Assembly: GCF_003762835.1 (NCBI RefSeq)
Contig: NZ_RJWA01000001.1
Location: forward strand, 62,001 to 126,000
DNA: 64,000 nt
From: Micromonospora sp. HM5-17
Lineage (GTDB): Bacteria > Actinomycetota > Actinomycetes > Mycobacteriales > Micromonosporaceae
Direction of reading: 5' to 3'
Shown here: positions 15,401 through 23,723 of the stretch, one piece after another
How positions within the stretch are numbered: the first letter of the stretch is position 1
Layout of the letters: every line of letters begins with the position of its first letter
Made by a program: the position numbers and the translations under genes
Notes under the pieces: generated by a model
Seen by the model: only the letters and a program-made list of their open reading frames with translations
What the model was told of the DNA's origin: nothing
The model's database searches: none

Positions 15401-17001
15401 CTACTTCGACCTGAAGAAGTGGGTTCGGGCCGTGGTCGATCGTGTGTGGTGCAGGCCAGAGTGGTGCAGGGATCGGTTGCCGGGCCCGGAGTTCAGGCGT
15501 TGGCGGCGGCGAGGGCGGTGATTTTGGTGAGGTTGTGGGCCAGGACGCCGTATCCGCACCAGGTCCGGGCGCCGGTCAGCCCGTCGAGTCGGGTGCGGTC
15601 CCAGTCGAAGCGGTGCTTGAGGTGGCTAATGCGTCCTTCGCAGCCGGTTCGCCATTTGACGAGGCGGCGGAAGCCGGGGTGTCGTTCGTGAGTTTGGCGG
15701 GCGCTGCCGGGTCTGCCTTTGCGGGGTATGGCAACGGTTCTCACGCCGGCATCGTGTAGGTCGTCTTCGACGCCGGCTTCGCCGTAGCCGCGGTCCGCGG
15801 CCACCGCGCGTGGTGGTTGGCCGGTCCGGGCGGTGATCCGTTCGATCGCGGGTGCCAACTGCGGGGCGTCGGGCGGGTTGCCCTTCTCGACCGTGTGGTC
15901 GAGCACGACGCCGTCGACGTTGTCGACGATCTGCGCCTTGTAGCCGAACTCGATCGGTTTACTGAGGCGTCCCTTGGCGATCGGGCGGGCGTCGGGGTCA
16001 TGCAGGCTCACGAGGCGCGTGGCGGAGTCGGGCTTGCCGCCGGCCAGACGGATCCGGGTCTGGGTGATCACCTGGTTGGTGCGTTCGATCGTGACAGCGA
16101 GTTCGTTGACGGCCCGGCGCAGCCGCCCCCTCGCCCGGCCGGTTACCCGGTTCAGGGCGCGGCGGGCGTTACGCAGCACCGCCTGCGCGTCGGTGCAGGT
16201 CTGTCGGGCCAGGCTGGCCAGTTCTCCGGTTATCCGGGCCACCGTGGCCTGCGCCTCCTTCTGGGCCTGCGCGCCACGTAGCCGCAGATGCGCCGCGATC
16301 GAGCGGACCCGCCGCCCGGCCGCCCGTGTGCGCTGGCGAAACGGTGTCCGCGTCGCGCCGCCGACGGCCCTGATCCGTACGACGAGGCGGGACATCCGGC
16401 CCACCGCGCGGGCCAGCAGCCCGGTGTCGGTGGGGTAGTCAACGTTGGCCGACACCACGGTGGTGTCGGCCCGCACTTTTCCCGTCTTCACCAACCTCGC
16501 CTCGCACGCCTTGGCAAGCATCTCTTCGTTGAGCGCGGCGATCGCCTGCTCACCGCACCGGGTCGTGATCTTCATCAGCGTGGTCGGGTGCGGCAACCGG
16601 GCATCGACGTCGATCTGGCAGAACCGCCGCCACGAGATCGAGTCCGACACCTCAGCACACAACGACTCGTATCCCAGCCGATAGCGGTGCTTGAGGAACA
16701 TCAACCGCAGGTACGTCTCCACCGGCAGGCTTGGCCGGCCGATCCGCGCGTCGAAGAACGGCACGAACGGGGCGAAGAACCGCTCGTCGTCCAACCAGGC
16801 GTCCACCCGCTCCAACTCGGCCGGCAGCCGCAGACAGACCTCCGGCAGCACCGACTCCCACAGCGACGGCTGAACGTTCCGGGTACGAAGCATCACGGAT
16901 CCCCTTGCGGCGCACCAACTCCTCATACTGACCAACGACGATGAGGCTGGTCAGCGACGCCGCAACCAGCCCCATCGATCTACTTTTTCAGGTCGAAGTA
17001 G
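15401..17001 (-). mobile_element. Insertion sequence with DUF772-type transposase
   Basis: Inverted repeats CTACTTCGACCTGAA (from 15401) and the complement ending at 17001 match over at least 15 bp and are flanked by CTAG on both sides (15397-15400 and 17002-17005). Only TCG separates its left CTAG from the right CTAG of the neighbouring IS5-family element. One transposase gene on the minus strand. Confidence 0.85.
15493..16893 (-). CDS. DDE transposase (DUF772 type; IS5/ISNCY-like)
   Basis: 466 residues from an ATG at 16893 with AAGGGG just upstream. The N-terminal DUF772 block reads ETYLRLMFLKHRYRLGYESL and SDSISWRRFCQI. DDE residues fall in VRADTTVVSANV, AVAADRGYGEAGV and the C-terminal EGRISHLKHRFDWDR. 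A basic helical insert (about 195-300) separates the first two. Intact, so the element may still move. Exact IS family assignment is from memory of similar proteins and needs a database match. Confidence 0.85.
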   Translation of the reverse strand: MLRTRNVQPSLWESVLPEVCLRLPAELERVDAWLDDERFFAPFVPFFDARIGRPSLPVETYLRLMFLKHRYRLGYESLCAEVSDSISWRRFCQIDVDARLPHPTTLMKITTRCGEQAIAALNEEMLAKACEARLVKTGKVRADTTVVSANVDYPTDTGLLARAVGRMSRLVVRIRAVGGATRTPFRQRTRAAGRRVRSIAAHLRLRGAQAQKEAQATVARITGELASLARQTCTDAQAVLRNARRALNRVTGRARGRLRRAVNELAVTIERTNQVITQTRIRLAGGKPDSATRLVSLHDPDARPIAKGRLSKPIEFGYKAQIVDNVDGVVLDHTVEKGNPPDAPQLAPAIERITARTGQPPRAVAADRGYGEAGVEDDLHDAGVRTVAIPRKGRPGSARQTHERHPGFRRLVKWRTGCEGRISHLKHRFDWDRTRLDGLTGARTWCGYGVLAHNLTKITALAAANA

Positions 17002-17004
17002 CTA

Positions 17005-18174
17005 GTGTCCCGTGATTCTGATGGGTTTACTTGGCGTTGTTGTCGACGAGTTGCTTGACGGTGGTCTGTACAAGTTGGACTTTGGCCAAGATCTCCTCTG
17101 CGGTGGCGGTCCATTGGAACGGGCGGGGGTTGGCGTTCCAGGTGGTGATGTAGTCGCGGATGGACCGGATCAGGACCTGCACAGAGGAAAACGTGCCGCG
17201 GCGGATCGCCTGCTGGGTGATGATGCCGAACCAGGTCTCGATCTGGTTCATCCAACTGGAGCCGGTCGGGGTGAAGTGGAAGTGCACGTGCGGGTTCTTG
17301 TCCAGCCAGGCCAGCACGTCGGGGGTCGTGTGGGTGCACAGATTGTCCAGCACCACGTGAACGTCATGGCCGCGGTGCGGGGCCACGGCCTTCTTGAGGA
17401 AGGCCAGGAACGCCGCGCCGTTGCGGGACGGGCGGCATTCGCCGATGATCTCGCCGGTAGCGACGTTCAGGGCGGCGAACAGGTTCGTGGTCCCGTGCCG
17501 GACGTAGTCGTGGGTGCGTTTCTCGGTGGCGGCGAACTCGATCGGCAGCAGCGGCTGGGTCCGGTCCAACGCCTGGATCTGGGTTTTCTCGTCAAGGCTG
17601 AGAACGACCGCGCCGCCGGGCGGGTCCAGGTAGAGCCCGACGATATCGGTGACCTTGGCCGCGAACGCCGGATCCTTGGACAGCTTGAACGTGCCGGACC
17701 GGTGCGGTTTGAGACCGTGTTCGCGCCACAGGTTGGCCACCCAGTGGTGCGAGACCGGCACCCGCTCGGTCCGGGTGATGTAGGCGGCCATCTCACGGCT
17801 GGACCAGTGCGACAGGCCGGTATCGGTCGGCGGACTCATCCGGGTCAACGCCAGAACCCGCGCCCTGATCCGGGCCGGGACCTGTTCCCGCGGCCCGCCG
17901 GGCCGCCGGCTGAACAGGCCAGCGGCGCCGTCGGCGGCGTACCGGCCCAGCCACAGGTCCACCGTCGGACGCGACACCCCAGCCAAGGCCGCGATGTCCT
18001 TCTTCAGCCGGCCTTCGGCGTGCCACAACACGATCCGCGCCCGCGTCCCGACCGCCGCCGACACCTCACCACTGTTGACCAGCGCCCGAAGCTCGACCCG
18101 CTCGTCCGATGTCAACTCCACAAAGACAGCGAACCACAACCACATCACGTAAAGACAACAGCATCACGAGACAC
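17005..18174 (-). mobile_element. IS630-family insertion sequence
   Basis: Inverted repeats GTGTCCCGTGATTCTG (17005-17020) and the complement of GTGTCTCGTGATGCTG (18159-18174), 14 of 16 matching, bounded by TA on both sides (17003-17004 and 18175-18176), the IS630 target duplication. The left TA lies inside the CTAG that ends the previous element. Confidence 0.88.
17027..18145 (-). CDS. IS630-family transposase
   Basis: About 372 residues from an ATG at 18145; a GTG at 18121 (VELTSDERVEL) is equally plausible and closer to the family's usual beginning. N-terminal helix-turn-helix pair (KKDIAALAGVSRPTVDLWLGRY), then the DDE domain: VLSLDEKTQIQAL, VHVVLDNLCTHTTP and SSWMNQIETWFGII. All three acidic residues are present, so it is probably active. 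It leaves little flanking DNA inside the element. Confidence 0.9.
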   Translation of the reverse strand: MWLWFAVFVELTSDERVELRALVNSGEVSAAVGTRARIVLWHAEGRLKKDIAALAGVSRPTVDLWLGRYAADGAAGLFSRRPGGPREQVPARIRARVLALTRMSPPTDTGLSHWSSREMAAYITRTERVPVSHHWVANLWREHGLKPHRSGTFKLSKDPAFAAKVTDIVGLYLDPPGGAVVLSLDEKTQIQALDRTQPLLPIEFAATEKRTHDYVRHGTTNLFAALNVATGEIIGECRPSRNGAAFLAFLKKAVAPHRGHDVHVVLDNLCTHTTPDVLAWLDKNPHVHFHFTPTGSSWMNQIETWFGIITQQAIRRGTFSSVQVLIRSIRDYITTWNANPRPFQWTATAEEILAKVQLVQTTVKQLVDNNAK

Positions 18175-18176
18175 TA

Positions 18177-18445
18177 GGCAGGCCGCCCCGACAGGGCTAC
18201 AACCCGAAGTAGCGCCATAGAGCCGCTATTGTAGCTCGAAGGGTTGAGCCGGCGTTGACAGGATGCCGGCCGCAGTGGAAGCCATCTCAGGTCCTGAGGG
18301 TCTCAGGATGCGGGGCATCGGATCGCCCCGTCTCGGTCGGGAACGTAGGTCCGGCCGATGGTTCGGAAAGTTCGTGGTGTGCCGGTTGAAGTCGGGGTTT
18401 GACCTGGTTATCGGACGGCCGCATGGCGACGCGTTCGTTCTGCGG
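18177..18445. other. Gene-free stretch right of the insertion cluster
   Basis: 269 bp between the IS630 right end and the NlpC/P60 gene. No convincing ORF, repeat or RNA was seen. It does not contain the missing end of the M28 peptidase gene. Confidence 0.5.
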
Positions 18446-19471
18446 TCAGGCCACTCGCCTGAAGCCCGCGAGGGGCATGTATTCGATGCTCGCAACCTTC
18501 ACCGGCTGACCAGCCCGGGAAGCGTGCACCAGCTTGCCGTTGCCGAGGTAAATTCCGACGTGGTGCAGGTCTTCGAAGAAGAAGACCAAGTCTCCAGCTC
18601 GCGCCTCAGCTCGGCTGACCGATCTCGTCTCCTTCCACTGGTCGCCGGTGAAATGGGTGAGATGGATCCCCGCGGCTTTCCAGGCGTACTGGGTGAGTCC
18701 GGAGCAGTCGAACGAGTTCGGCCCCACAGCTCCCCACACGTACGGGTCACCCAACTGCTCGCAAGCCGTACGCACGGCGATGGCGGCCTTGCCGGTCACC
18801 GTGACCGGCGGACATTCTCCCACGTCGATGGTGAACGTCCCTCCGGCGGTCTCCCTCAGCCTCTCCAGGCGCTTAATCTCACTGTCAATCTTTTTCTTCT
18901 TGCCTGCGAGTTCGGCGTCCTGACGCGCCTGCTGGCTGATCAGGGTGTCAAGCTTCGCCTTCTCCTCGTCGTATTTGCTCTTGACCGCGAATACGTCCGC
19001 GATCTGCTCGTGCTCCTGTCCCGCCAGATAGTTGAGCATGGTGAGACGTTCAGTCAGCGTTGCACGGTCGTCGCCGCTGACCAATGCGGCGGCTTCCGCT
19101 ACCGGACCGAGCTTGTAGTTCTTGGCAGCTAGCCCACCGATCCGGTCGAGCGCACCATCGACCTGCTGGGCAAGCGGCTTGATCTTGCGTTCCAGCTCGG
19201 CCGCCTTCTTGCGGTTCTTGACGAGCCCGTTGTGTACCTTGTTGTACTGCTCGATAACGGGCTCAAGCTGTTCCCACTGCTTATCGAGCTGGGCTTCGAT
19301 CTCCTCGGGCGAGGGAGTCGCATGTGCCTGGACCGCAGGCGTGAGGCCGACACATATCGCGACCGCCACGAGGATGACCCCACGTAGCGTCCGGCGACCC
19401 GAACTGCGACGGTGAGGATGCGTTTGGCGTGGTGAAGAGGGCTGGGCTGTCACATCCGCCACCACCGGCAC
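18446..19471 (-). CDS. Secreted NlpC/P60 peptidoglycan endopeptidase with coiled coil
   Basis: 341 residues from a GTG at 19471 preceded by AAAGGAG. Basic N-terminus then signal peptide (VILVAVAICVGLTPAVQAHA), a long coiled coil (about residues 53-215, rich in Lys/Glu/Gln) and a C-terminal NlpC/P60 domain. Catalytic Cys in FDCSGLTQYAWK, His in LHHVGIYLG, third residue His in KLVHASR. This RipA-like layout cleaves the peptide stems of peptidoglycan and the coiled coil normally restrains it. No partner genes are adjacent; the insertion cluster lies downstream. Confidence 0.9.
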   Translation of the reverse strand: MPVVADVTAQPSSPRQTHPHRRSSGRRTLRGVILVAVAICVGLTPAVQAHATPSPEEIEAQLDKQWEQLEPVIEQYNKVHNGLVKNRKKAAELERKIKPLAQQVDGALDRIGGLAAKNYKLGPVAEAAALVSGDDRATLTERLTMLNYLAGQEHEQIADVFAVKSKYDEEKAKLDTLISQQARQDAELAGKKKKIDSEIKRLERLRETAGGTFTIDVGECPPVTVTGKAAIAVRTACEQLGDPYVWGAVGPNSFDCSGLTQYAWKAAGIHLTHFTGDQWKETRSVSRAEARAGDLVFFFEDLHHVGIYLGNGKLVHASRAGQPVKVASIEYMPLAGFRRVA

Positions 19472-20178
19472 CGACTCCTTTGTGGTCGACCCCTGGGCCG
19501 CTTCGCAACGAGAGGACGGCGAAGACCGACGGACCTCAGGGTCGATGCCCCACCATAGGGAATCCCCCTGCGTGGGGCAAGCCAGCCTTGGATCCCCTGG
19601 ACGGCGCAGAAAGTGGCGCTGTGCCGATTCTCGGCAGTACGGTCCCGCTGACCCCGGTAAGGATGATCGCCTACCCGTTCGAGGTGGCCACGATCGTGGC
19701 CCTGCATTCCTTCAACCCCCGTCACGCCCATGGCTTTGCGAGGGCCCATCATGACCAGCGAGCAGGGTCTGACCATCCAGGCCACCAGGGTGGTGTTCGG
19801 TAACGGTCGCGCGCCTTCACCTCGCGGTGCGGCCCGGCCCGCCGAGCCGATCGACGAGGTGGAGAGCGGCGCAAGCGTCCGGCCGCACCGCTCTCCGCTG
19901 CCAAGCGGGATTCACGTGCGGACACAATCTCCCTTTTCAACATTTTAGTCTGGTCTGGGTGATTGACTGCGAGTTGTGTGTGAAAGGGGGATTCGACCCG
20001 GGGACGCCGGCACGGGCTCGTCGCCTGCGGTGTGTGGAGCCTGGTCGGTTGCCGGGCCACCCGGCACAGACGGCGACCCCGATCAGGTCGTCGGTGGCAA
20101 GCATCGCGGCCGGCCGTGTTCGTCGCCGCAACGGGTGCGGTCGGGTCTCGGCTGCCGCGGCGTATCGGGGGATGTGTG
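19472..20178. other. Intergenic region upstream of the nuo operon
   Basis: 707 bp between the divergent NlpC/P60 gene and nuoA. It holds a short relic of an MFS gene (19636-19710) and a locally AT-richer segment (19925-19990: TTTTCAACATTTTAG, TTGACTGCGAG) that is a plausible place for the nuo promoter. I looked for a c-di-AMP riboswitch upstream of the hydrolase and did not find one. Confidence 0.45.
19636..19710 (+). pseudogene. Short relic of an MFS transporter gene
   Basis: The plus-strand frame reads STVPLTPVRMIAYPFEVATI.., matching [20 protein letters not shown].. of the intact MFS transporter encoded at 45361-46680. About 25 codons remain with no start or downstream continuation. It suggests that a related transporter gene once stood here or that the segment was copied. 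Confidence 0.6.
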
Positions 20179-20520
20179 GTGACGGCGCTGCTCGCGCTGC
20201 TGGCGCTGGTAATGCTGGTGGTGGGCGGTGCCTACGGTGCGACGCGGTTGGTGGCGTTGGCTCCCCGTGCGCTGACCGCGACGTCGTTCACCGGCGGTAT
20301 TGCGCCGGTCGAGCATGCGGTCAGCCGCTTCCATGTGCGTTGGTATCCGGTGGCGATGCTGTTCCTCGCCTTCGACATGGAAATGGTCTTCATGTATCCG
20401 TGGACTCGGGTCATCTCGATCATGGGCGTGAGTGCGGTGGTGGAGATGTTCACGTTTCTGGCGGTGTTACTCGCCGGGGTGGCGTATGCGTGGCGTGAGG
20501 GCGGGTTGCGGTGGGCCTGA
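20179..20520 (+). CDS. nuoA: NADH-quinone oxidoreductase subunit A-like protein
   Basis: 113 residues from a GTG at 20179 with GGGGGA 6-7 nt upstream. Three membrane helices; the NuoA segment VSRFHVRWYPVAMLFLAFDMEMVFMYPW is recognisable. The loop that in NuoA normally contains the conserved Cys (YECG) reads SFTGG here, so that redox-sensitive Cys is missing. First gene of a tight operon; its stop lies 10 bp inside the next gene. Confidence 0.85.
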   Translation: MTALLALLALVMLVVGGAYGATRLVALAPRALTATSFTGGIAPVEHAVSRFHVRWYPVAMLFLAFDMEMVFMYPWTRVISIMGVSAVVEMFTFLAVLLAGVAYAWREGGLRWA

Positions 20521-21923
20521 TCGGCGGGCTGCTGCGGCTGGCCGCGACACGCCCTCGTGTCCTGGTCGTGCCGATGCCGGGCGCGACTGCGGTCCGCTTG
20601 GCCGTGGAGGGTGAGTTGCGTCGGCGCGGCTGGCCGACCGCGGCAGTGCCGGCCGAGGCTGGAGTGTTGCTCGTGGCGGGCGAGGAGGTGCCAGGTTTCG
20701 CCGAGTTGTTGGACGAGGCGGAGCGGGGCATGGTCCCACCGGCGTGCTGTGTGCGGGCCCGCCGGCCGGGTGAGGCGGTCGAAGCGCTCGACGAGGCCCG
20801 TCGGCACCTGGCGAACCTGGATGTCCAGCGCAGCGCCGCGCATGCCCGCGCCGATGCGCGGCGCGGCGGCCCTCAGGATCGCGGCGTACAGCCGGCGGGT
20901 GGGTCCGGCGCCACCGGCGGGCAGGACCGGCCACACGGCGAGCCTCACCAGGGGCACGGTGAGCGCGGCGCGCACGACCCTGAGCAGGGCGGCGACCAGA
21001 ATCAGCCAGCGGAGGACGCCGGCCACCACGTGCACGCGCAGCACGGCGGTACGGCGCACGGCCACGCCCGGCCGCCCGCGCAGCGCGGTGGTCACGATGG
21101 TCACGGCATGCACGGCATGGGCGGTATGGGGATGCCGGCGGGATTGCCGATGGCCCGGCGGGGCGAGGATCGCGACGGGCTGCGGTTGGACCGGCTGCGG
21201 CTGCCGTTGGGCCCCATCCTCGCTGACTGGCCGGCGGGATTGCTGCTGCGGCTGACCGTGCAGGGTGACGTCGTCCAGCGGGCGGACGTGGAGACGGTGA
21301 CCGGCTGCGGCGGGGAGGGCGGGTCGTGGTGGACGGTGCCGTGGTCGCGGGCCCGGTCGGGTGAACCGGTCACCGTCGGCGAGGCGGTCCGGCGGCGTGC
21401 CGCTGCCCAACTGGACAGCCTGGGTCGATTCTTGGCCGTGGCGGGCTGGGCTGACGCGGCCACCACGGCGCGGTGGCTTCGCGACGACCTGATCGCCGGC
21501 ACGCCGCAAGAGGTGATGCGCCGACGGGTCGGCCGGTTCGCCCATCGCGTGGGACGTTCGTGGACACTGCGGTGGCTGACCCGAGGACTGGGCAGGCTGG
21601 ACGCCGATACGGCCGCCGGCGCGGGGGTGACCGGGCCGGCGTGGCGGGCCGGCGGTGACGTGACGGACCGGTACCGGCAGTGGCTGGCCGACGTCATCGA
21701 GGATGTCGCCGGTCTCGACGACGGATCGCCGCTTGACCCGACCAGTGCCGAGGGCCCGCGCGGGCGCCTCGACGGACGACGGCCACCGTCGGCTGCCCTG
21801 GTCGACGTGCTGCCGGGGTTGCTGGCCGGTGCCGAACTCGCCGGGGCCCGGCTCATCGTGGCCAGCCTCGACCCGGACGTGGATGAACTCATCCCGCAAC
21901 CTATCGGGTCGGCAGGTGGTTAA
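20511..21923 (+). CDS. Unrecognised His-rich soluble protein in the nuo operon
   Basis: 470 residues from a GTG at 20511. It stands where nuoB, nuoC and nuoD would be. The N-terminal 100 residues (ATRPRVLVVPMPGATAVRL.., ACCVRARRPGEAVEALDEA) form an alpha/beta region that could be a very degenerate NuoB-like fold; none of the NuoB cluster-ligand Cys pattern is kept. Residues about 140-206 are extremely His/Gly/Met-rich (HHVHAQHGG, HDGHGMHGMGGMGMP). The C-terminal half (LPLGPILADWPAGLLLRLTVQG..) is globular and ends in a helical part. Because it is co-translated with nuoA and nuoH it is probably part of the same complex. Function unknown; metal binding is a reasonable inference. Confidence 0.6.
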   Translation: MGLIGGLLRLAATRPRVLVVPMPGATAVRLAVEGELRRRGWPTAAVPAEAGVLLVAGEEVPGFAELLDEAERGMVPPACCVRARRPGEAVEALDEARRHLANLDVQRSAAHARADARRGGPQDRGVQPAGGSGATGGQDRPHGEPHQGHGERGAHDPEQGGDQNQPAEDAGHHVHAQHGGTAHGHARPPAQRGGHDGHGMHGMGGMGMPAGLPMARRGEDRDGLRLDRLRLPLGPILADWPAGLLLRLTVQGDVVQRADVETVTGCGGEGGSWWTVPWSRARSGEPVTVGEAVRRRAAAQLDSLGRFLAVAGWADAATTARWLRDDLIAGTPQEVMRRRVGRFAHRVGRSWTLRWLTRGLGRLDADTAAGAGVTGPAWRAGGDVTDRYRQWLADVIEDVAGLDDGSPLDPTSAEGPRGRLDGRRPPSAALVDVLPGLLAGAELAGARLIVASLDPDVDELIPQPIGSAGG

Positions 21924-22848
21924 CCCGGCGCCGCTGTGGTCGGTGCTGCTCGCCCCGGCGGCGCTGGCCGGGTTGGCGGTGGCCGCCGTGACGGGAGACG
22001 CACTGCTGGCCGGCCGCGCGGCCGGTCGCCGGTTCGCCGTCGGCATGGCGGTGACGCCGCTGGCCGAGGCGGCGCGGTTACTCGTCGCCCCGCCACGCAC
22101 CACGGTGGCCCCGGACCGGCTGCTGTTGCGGTTGGGCGTGGCGGGCGTGGCGGTAGCGGCGGTCTTGGCGGTGGCGGTGGTGCCGCTCGGGGACCGGGTG
22201 GTGGTTGATCTCGACGTGGGGGTGGTGTGGTTCAACGCGATGGAGGTGGTGACGTGGGCGGCGGTGTGGCTGGTCGGGTGGGGGCCGAACGCGTTGTTTC
22301 CGCTGGTCGGTGGGTACCGGTTCGTGGCGCAGGGCTTGGCCTACCAGTTGCCGTTCATGCTCGCGTTGATCACCGCCGCGACTGGTGCGCAGTCGCTGCG
22401 GGTCGCGGACATCGTGGCCGCGCAACGGCAGCTGTGGTTCGTGGTGTGGATGCCGGTGGCGTTTCTGGTGTATCTGGCCGGGGTACTGGCGTTCAGCTTT
22501 CTTGGTCCGTTCGATTACCCGGCGGGCCGGGATATCGCCGGTGGGGTGCTGGCCGAGACGGGCGGCGTGGACCGGCTGATGCTGCTGGCCGGCAGGTGGC
22601 TGCTGTTGACCGCCGGGGCGGCGATGGCCGTGCCGCTGTTCCTCGGCGGGGGTCTCGGCCCGTTGCTGCCGGCGTGGGTGTGGTCGCTGGTCAAGACGGT
22701 CGCGGTGCTGGCCGTACTGGTGTACCTGCGGCGGCGGTTGCCGACGATACGCGCCGACCGCTATGTCGAGCTGGCGTGGGTCGTCCTGATCCCGGTAGCT
22801 GTGGCGCAGGCGCTGGTTCCCGCGCTCGTCGTACTCGGCCGCGGCTAG
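21916..22848 (+). CDS. nuoH: NuoH-like membrane subunit with altered quinone-site residues
   Basis: 310 residues from a GTG that overlaps the stop of the previous gene. About eight helices. The NuoH loop is recognisable as GGYRFVAQGLAYQLPFML, but the conserved Glu of the SYE motif is Gln (AYQLP). The second conserved loop, normally rich in acidic residues after PFD, reads PFDYPAGRDIAGG and keeps only the first Asp. These carboxylates line the quinone/E-channel in complex I. The protein therefore looks like a NuoH relative that no longer couples to quinone in the usual way. Confidence 0.82.
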   Translation: MVNPAPLWSVLLAPAALAGLAVAAVTGDALLAGRAAGRRFAVGMAVTPLAEAARLLVAPPRTTVAPDRLLLRLGVAGVAVAAVLAVAVVPLGDRVVVDLDVGVVWFNAMEVVTWAAVWLVGWGPNALFPLVGGYRFVAQGLAYQLPFMLALITAATGAQSLRVADIVAAQRQLWFVVWMPVAFLVYLAGVLAFSFLGPFDYPAGRDIAGGVLAETGGVDRLMLLAGRWLLLTAGAAMAVPLFLGGGLGPLLPAWVWSLVKTVAVLAVLVYLRRRLPTIRADRYVELAWVVLIPVAVAQALVPALVVLGRG

Positions 22849-22857
22849 GAGCCGGCT

Positions 22858-23421
22858 GTGGACGTTGTCGTGTTCTGGGTGCTGGCGCTGCTCGCGGTGG
22901 CCAGCGGGATCCTGGTCTTCCGGTTGAGCTCGATGGCCCGGGTGACCTACGCGCTGCTGGGCTCGTTCCTGTTCATCGGCGGCGAGTTGATCCTGCTCGG
23001 GCTGAACTACCTCGGTGTTGTCGTCATCCTGATGATGGTCATGGAGATGGTCATCATGGCCGTTTTCATGATCGCGTACATGATGAACCCGGCCGGTCTG
23101 ATGCCGATGTCGATGGTGCACAACCGGCGCGGCGCCTTGGCGATCAGTGGGGTCGTGTTTGCCGCCCTCGCCGCCGGCATCGCGGCCGTCCCACTGCCGG
23201 CGCCGGCCGCGACGCGCCCGCCGGATCCGACGCTACAACTGGGCGAGTCGCTGATGGGCGGGCAGATGCTCACCATGATGACGCTAGGTTTTGCCTTGCT
23301 CGCGACGATGGTGGCCGCCACGGTGTTGTCCACCGGGCGGGGCCGGTACGACCGGTTCGGTGACGACCTGGAGCGGCGGATCCCGAATGATCCGGTTCCC
23401 GGTGGGGTGGGCCGCCGGTGA
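22858..23421 (+). CDS. nuoJ: NuoJ-like membrane subunit
   Basis: 187 residues from a GTG with GGAG upstream. Five hydrophobic helices, including GELILLGLNYLGVVVILMMV (the NuoJ pi-bulge helix region is LNYLGVVVIL) and a Met-rich run (MMVMEMVIMAVFMIAYMM). The C-terminal tail is charged (YDRFGDDLERRIPND). Its stop overlaps the nuoK start (GTGA). Confidence 0.85.
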   Translation: MDVVVFWVLALLAVASGILVFRLSSMARVTYALLGSFLFIGGELILLGLNYLGVVVILMMVMEMVIMAVFMIAYMMNPAGLMPMSMVHNRRGALAISGVVFAALAAGIAAVPLPAPAATRPPDPTLQLGESLMGGQMLTMMTLGFALLATMVAATVLSTGRGRYDRFGDDLERRIPNDPVPGGVGRR

Positions 23422-23723
23422 GTCTGCAATGGTTTCTGCTGCTGGCCGCCGCGTTGTTCTCGATCGGCTTGTACGGCGTCCTGTCGCAGCAGTCCATCGT
23501 GATGATCATGATGGGGTTGGAGCTGATGCTCGGCGGGGTCATCGTCGCCGCCGGGGCGTTCTGGCACTTCCTCGCCCCAACTGCCGCAGCCGGTCAGGTG
23601 ATCGTCGTGGTCGTCGTGGTGGCGATGGCGATGGAGATGGCGATGGGGTTCGCCGTCACGACCGCGATCTTCCGGGCCCGTGAGGTGGACATGACCGACC
23701 AGGCGCGGGAGTTGAAGGGATGA
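23418..23723 (+). CDS. nuoK: NuoK-like membrane subunit
   Basis: 101 residues, three helices. Both helix glutamates typical of NuoK are present: in MMGLELMLGGV and in AMAMEMAMGFAV. They belong to the proton path across the membrane arm, so this part of the path appears intact. The start overlaps nuoJ (GTGA) and the stop overlaps nuoL (ATGA). Confidence 0.88.
   Translation: MSLQWFLLLAAALFSIGLYGVLSQQSIVMIMMGLELMLGGVIVAAGAFWHFLAPTAAAGQVIVVVVVVAMAMEMAMGFAVTTAIFRAREVDMTDQARELKG

Noticed and set aside
19472-19640. Possible c-di-AMP riboswitch before the NlpC/P60 gene
   Set aside because: The conserved blocks found at 29863-30012 are not present here.
20232-22235. 667-codon minus-strand open frame across the nuoA to nuoH genes
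   Set aside because: Composition is Arg/Pro/Thr/Ser and the plus strand has clear Nuo-type proteins with coupled starts and stops.
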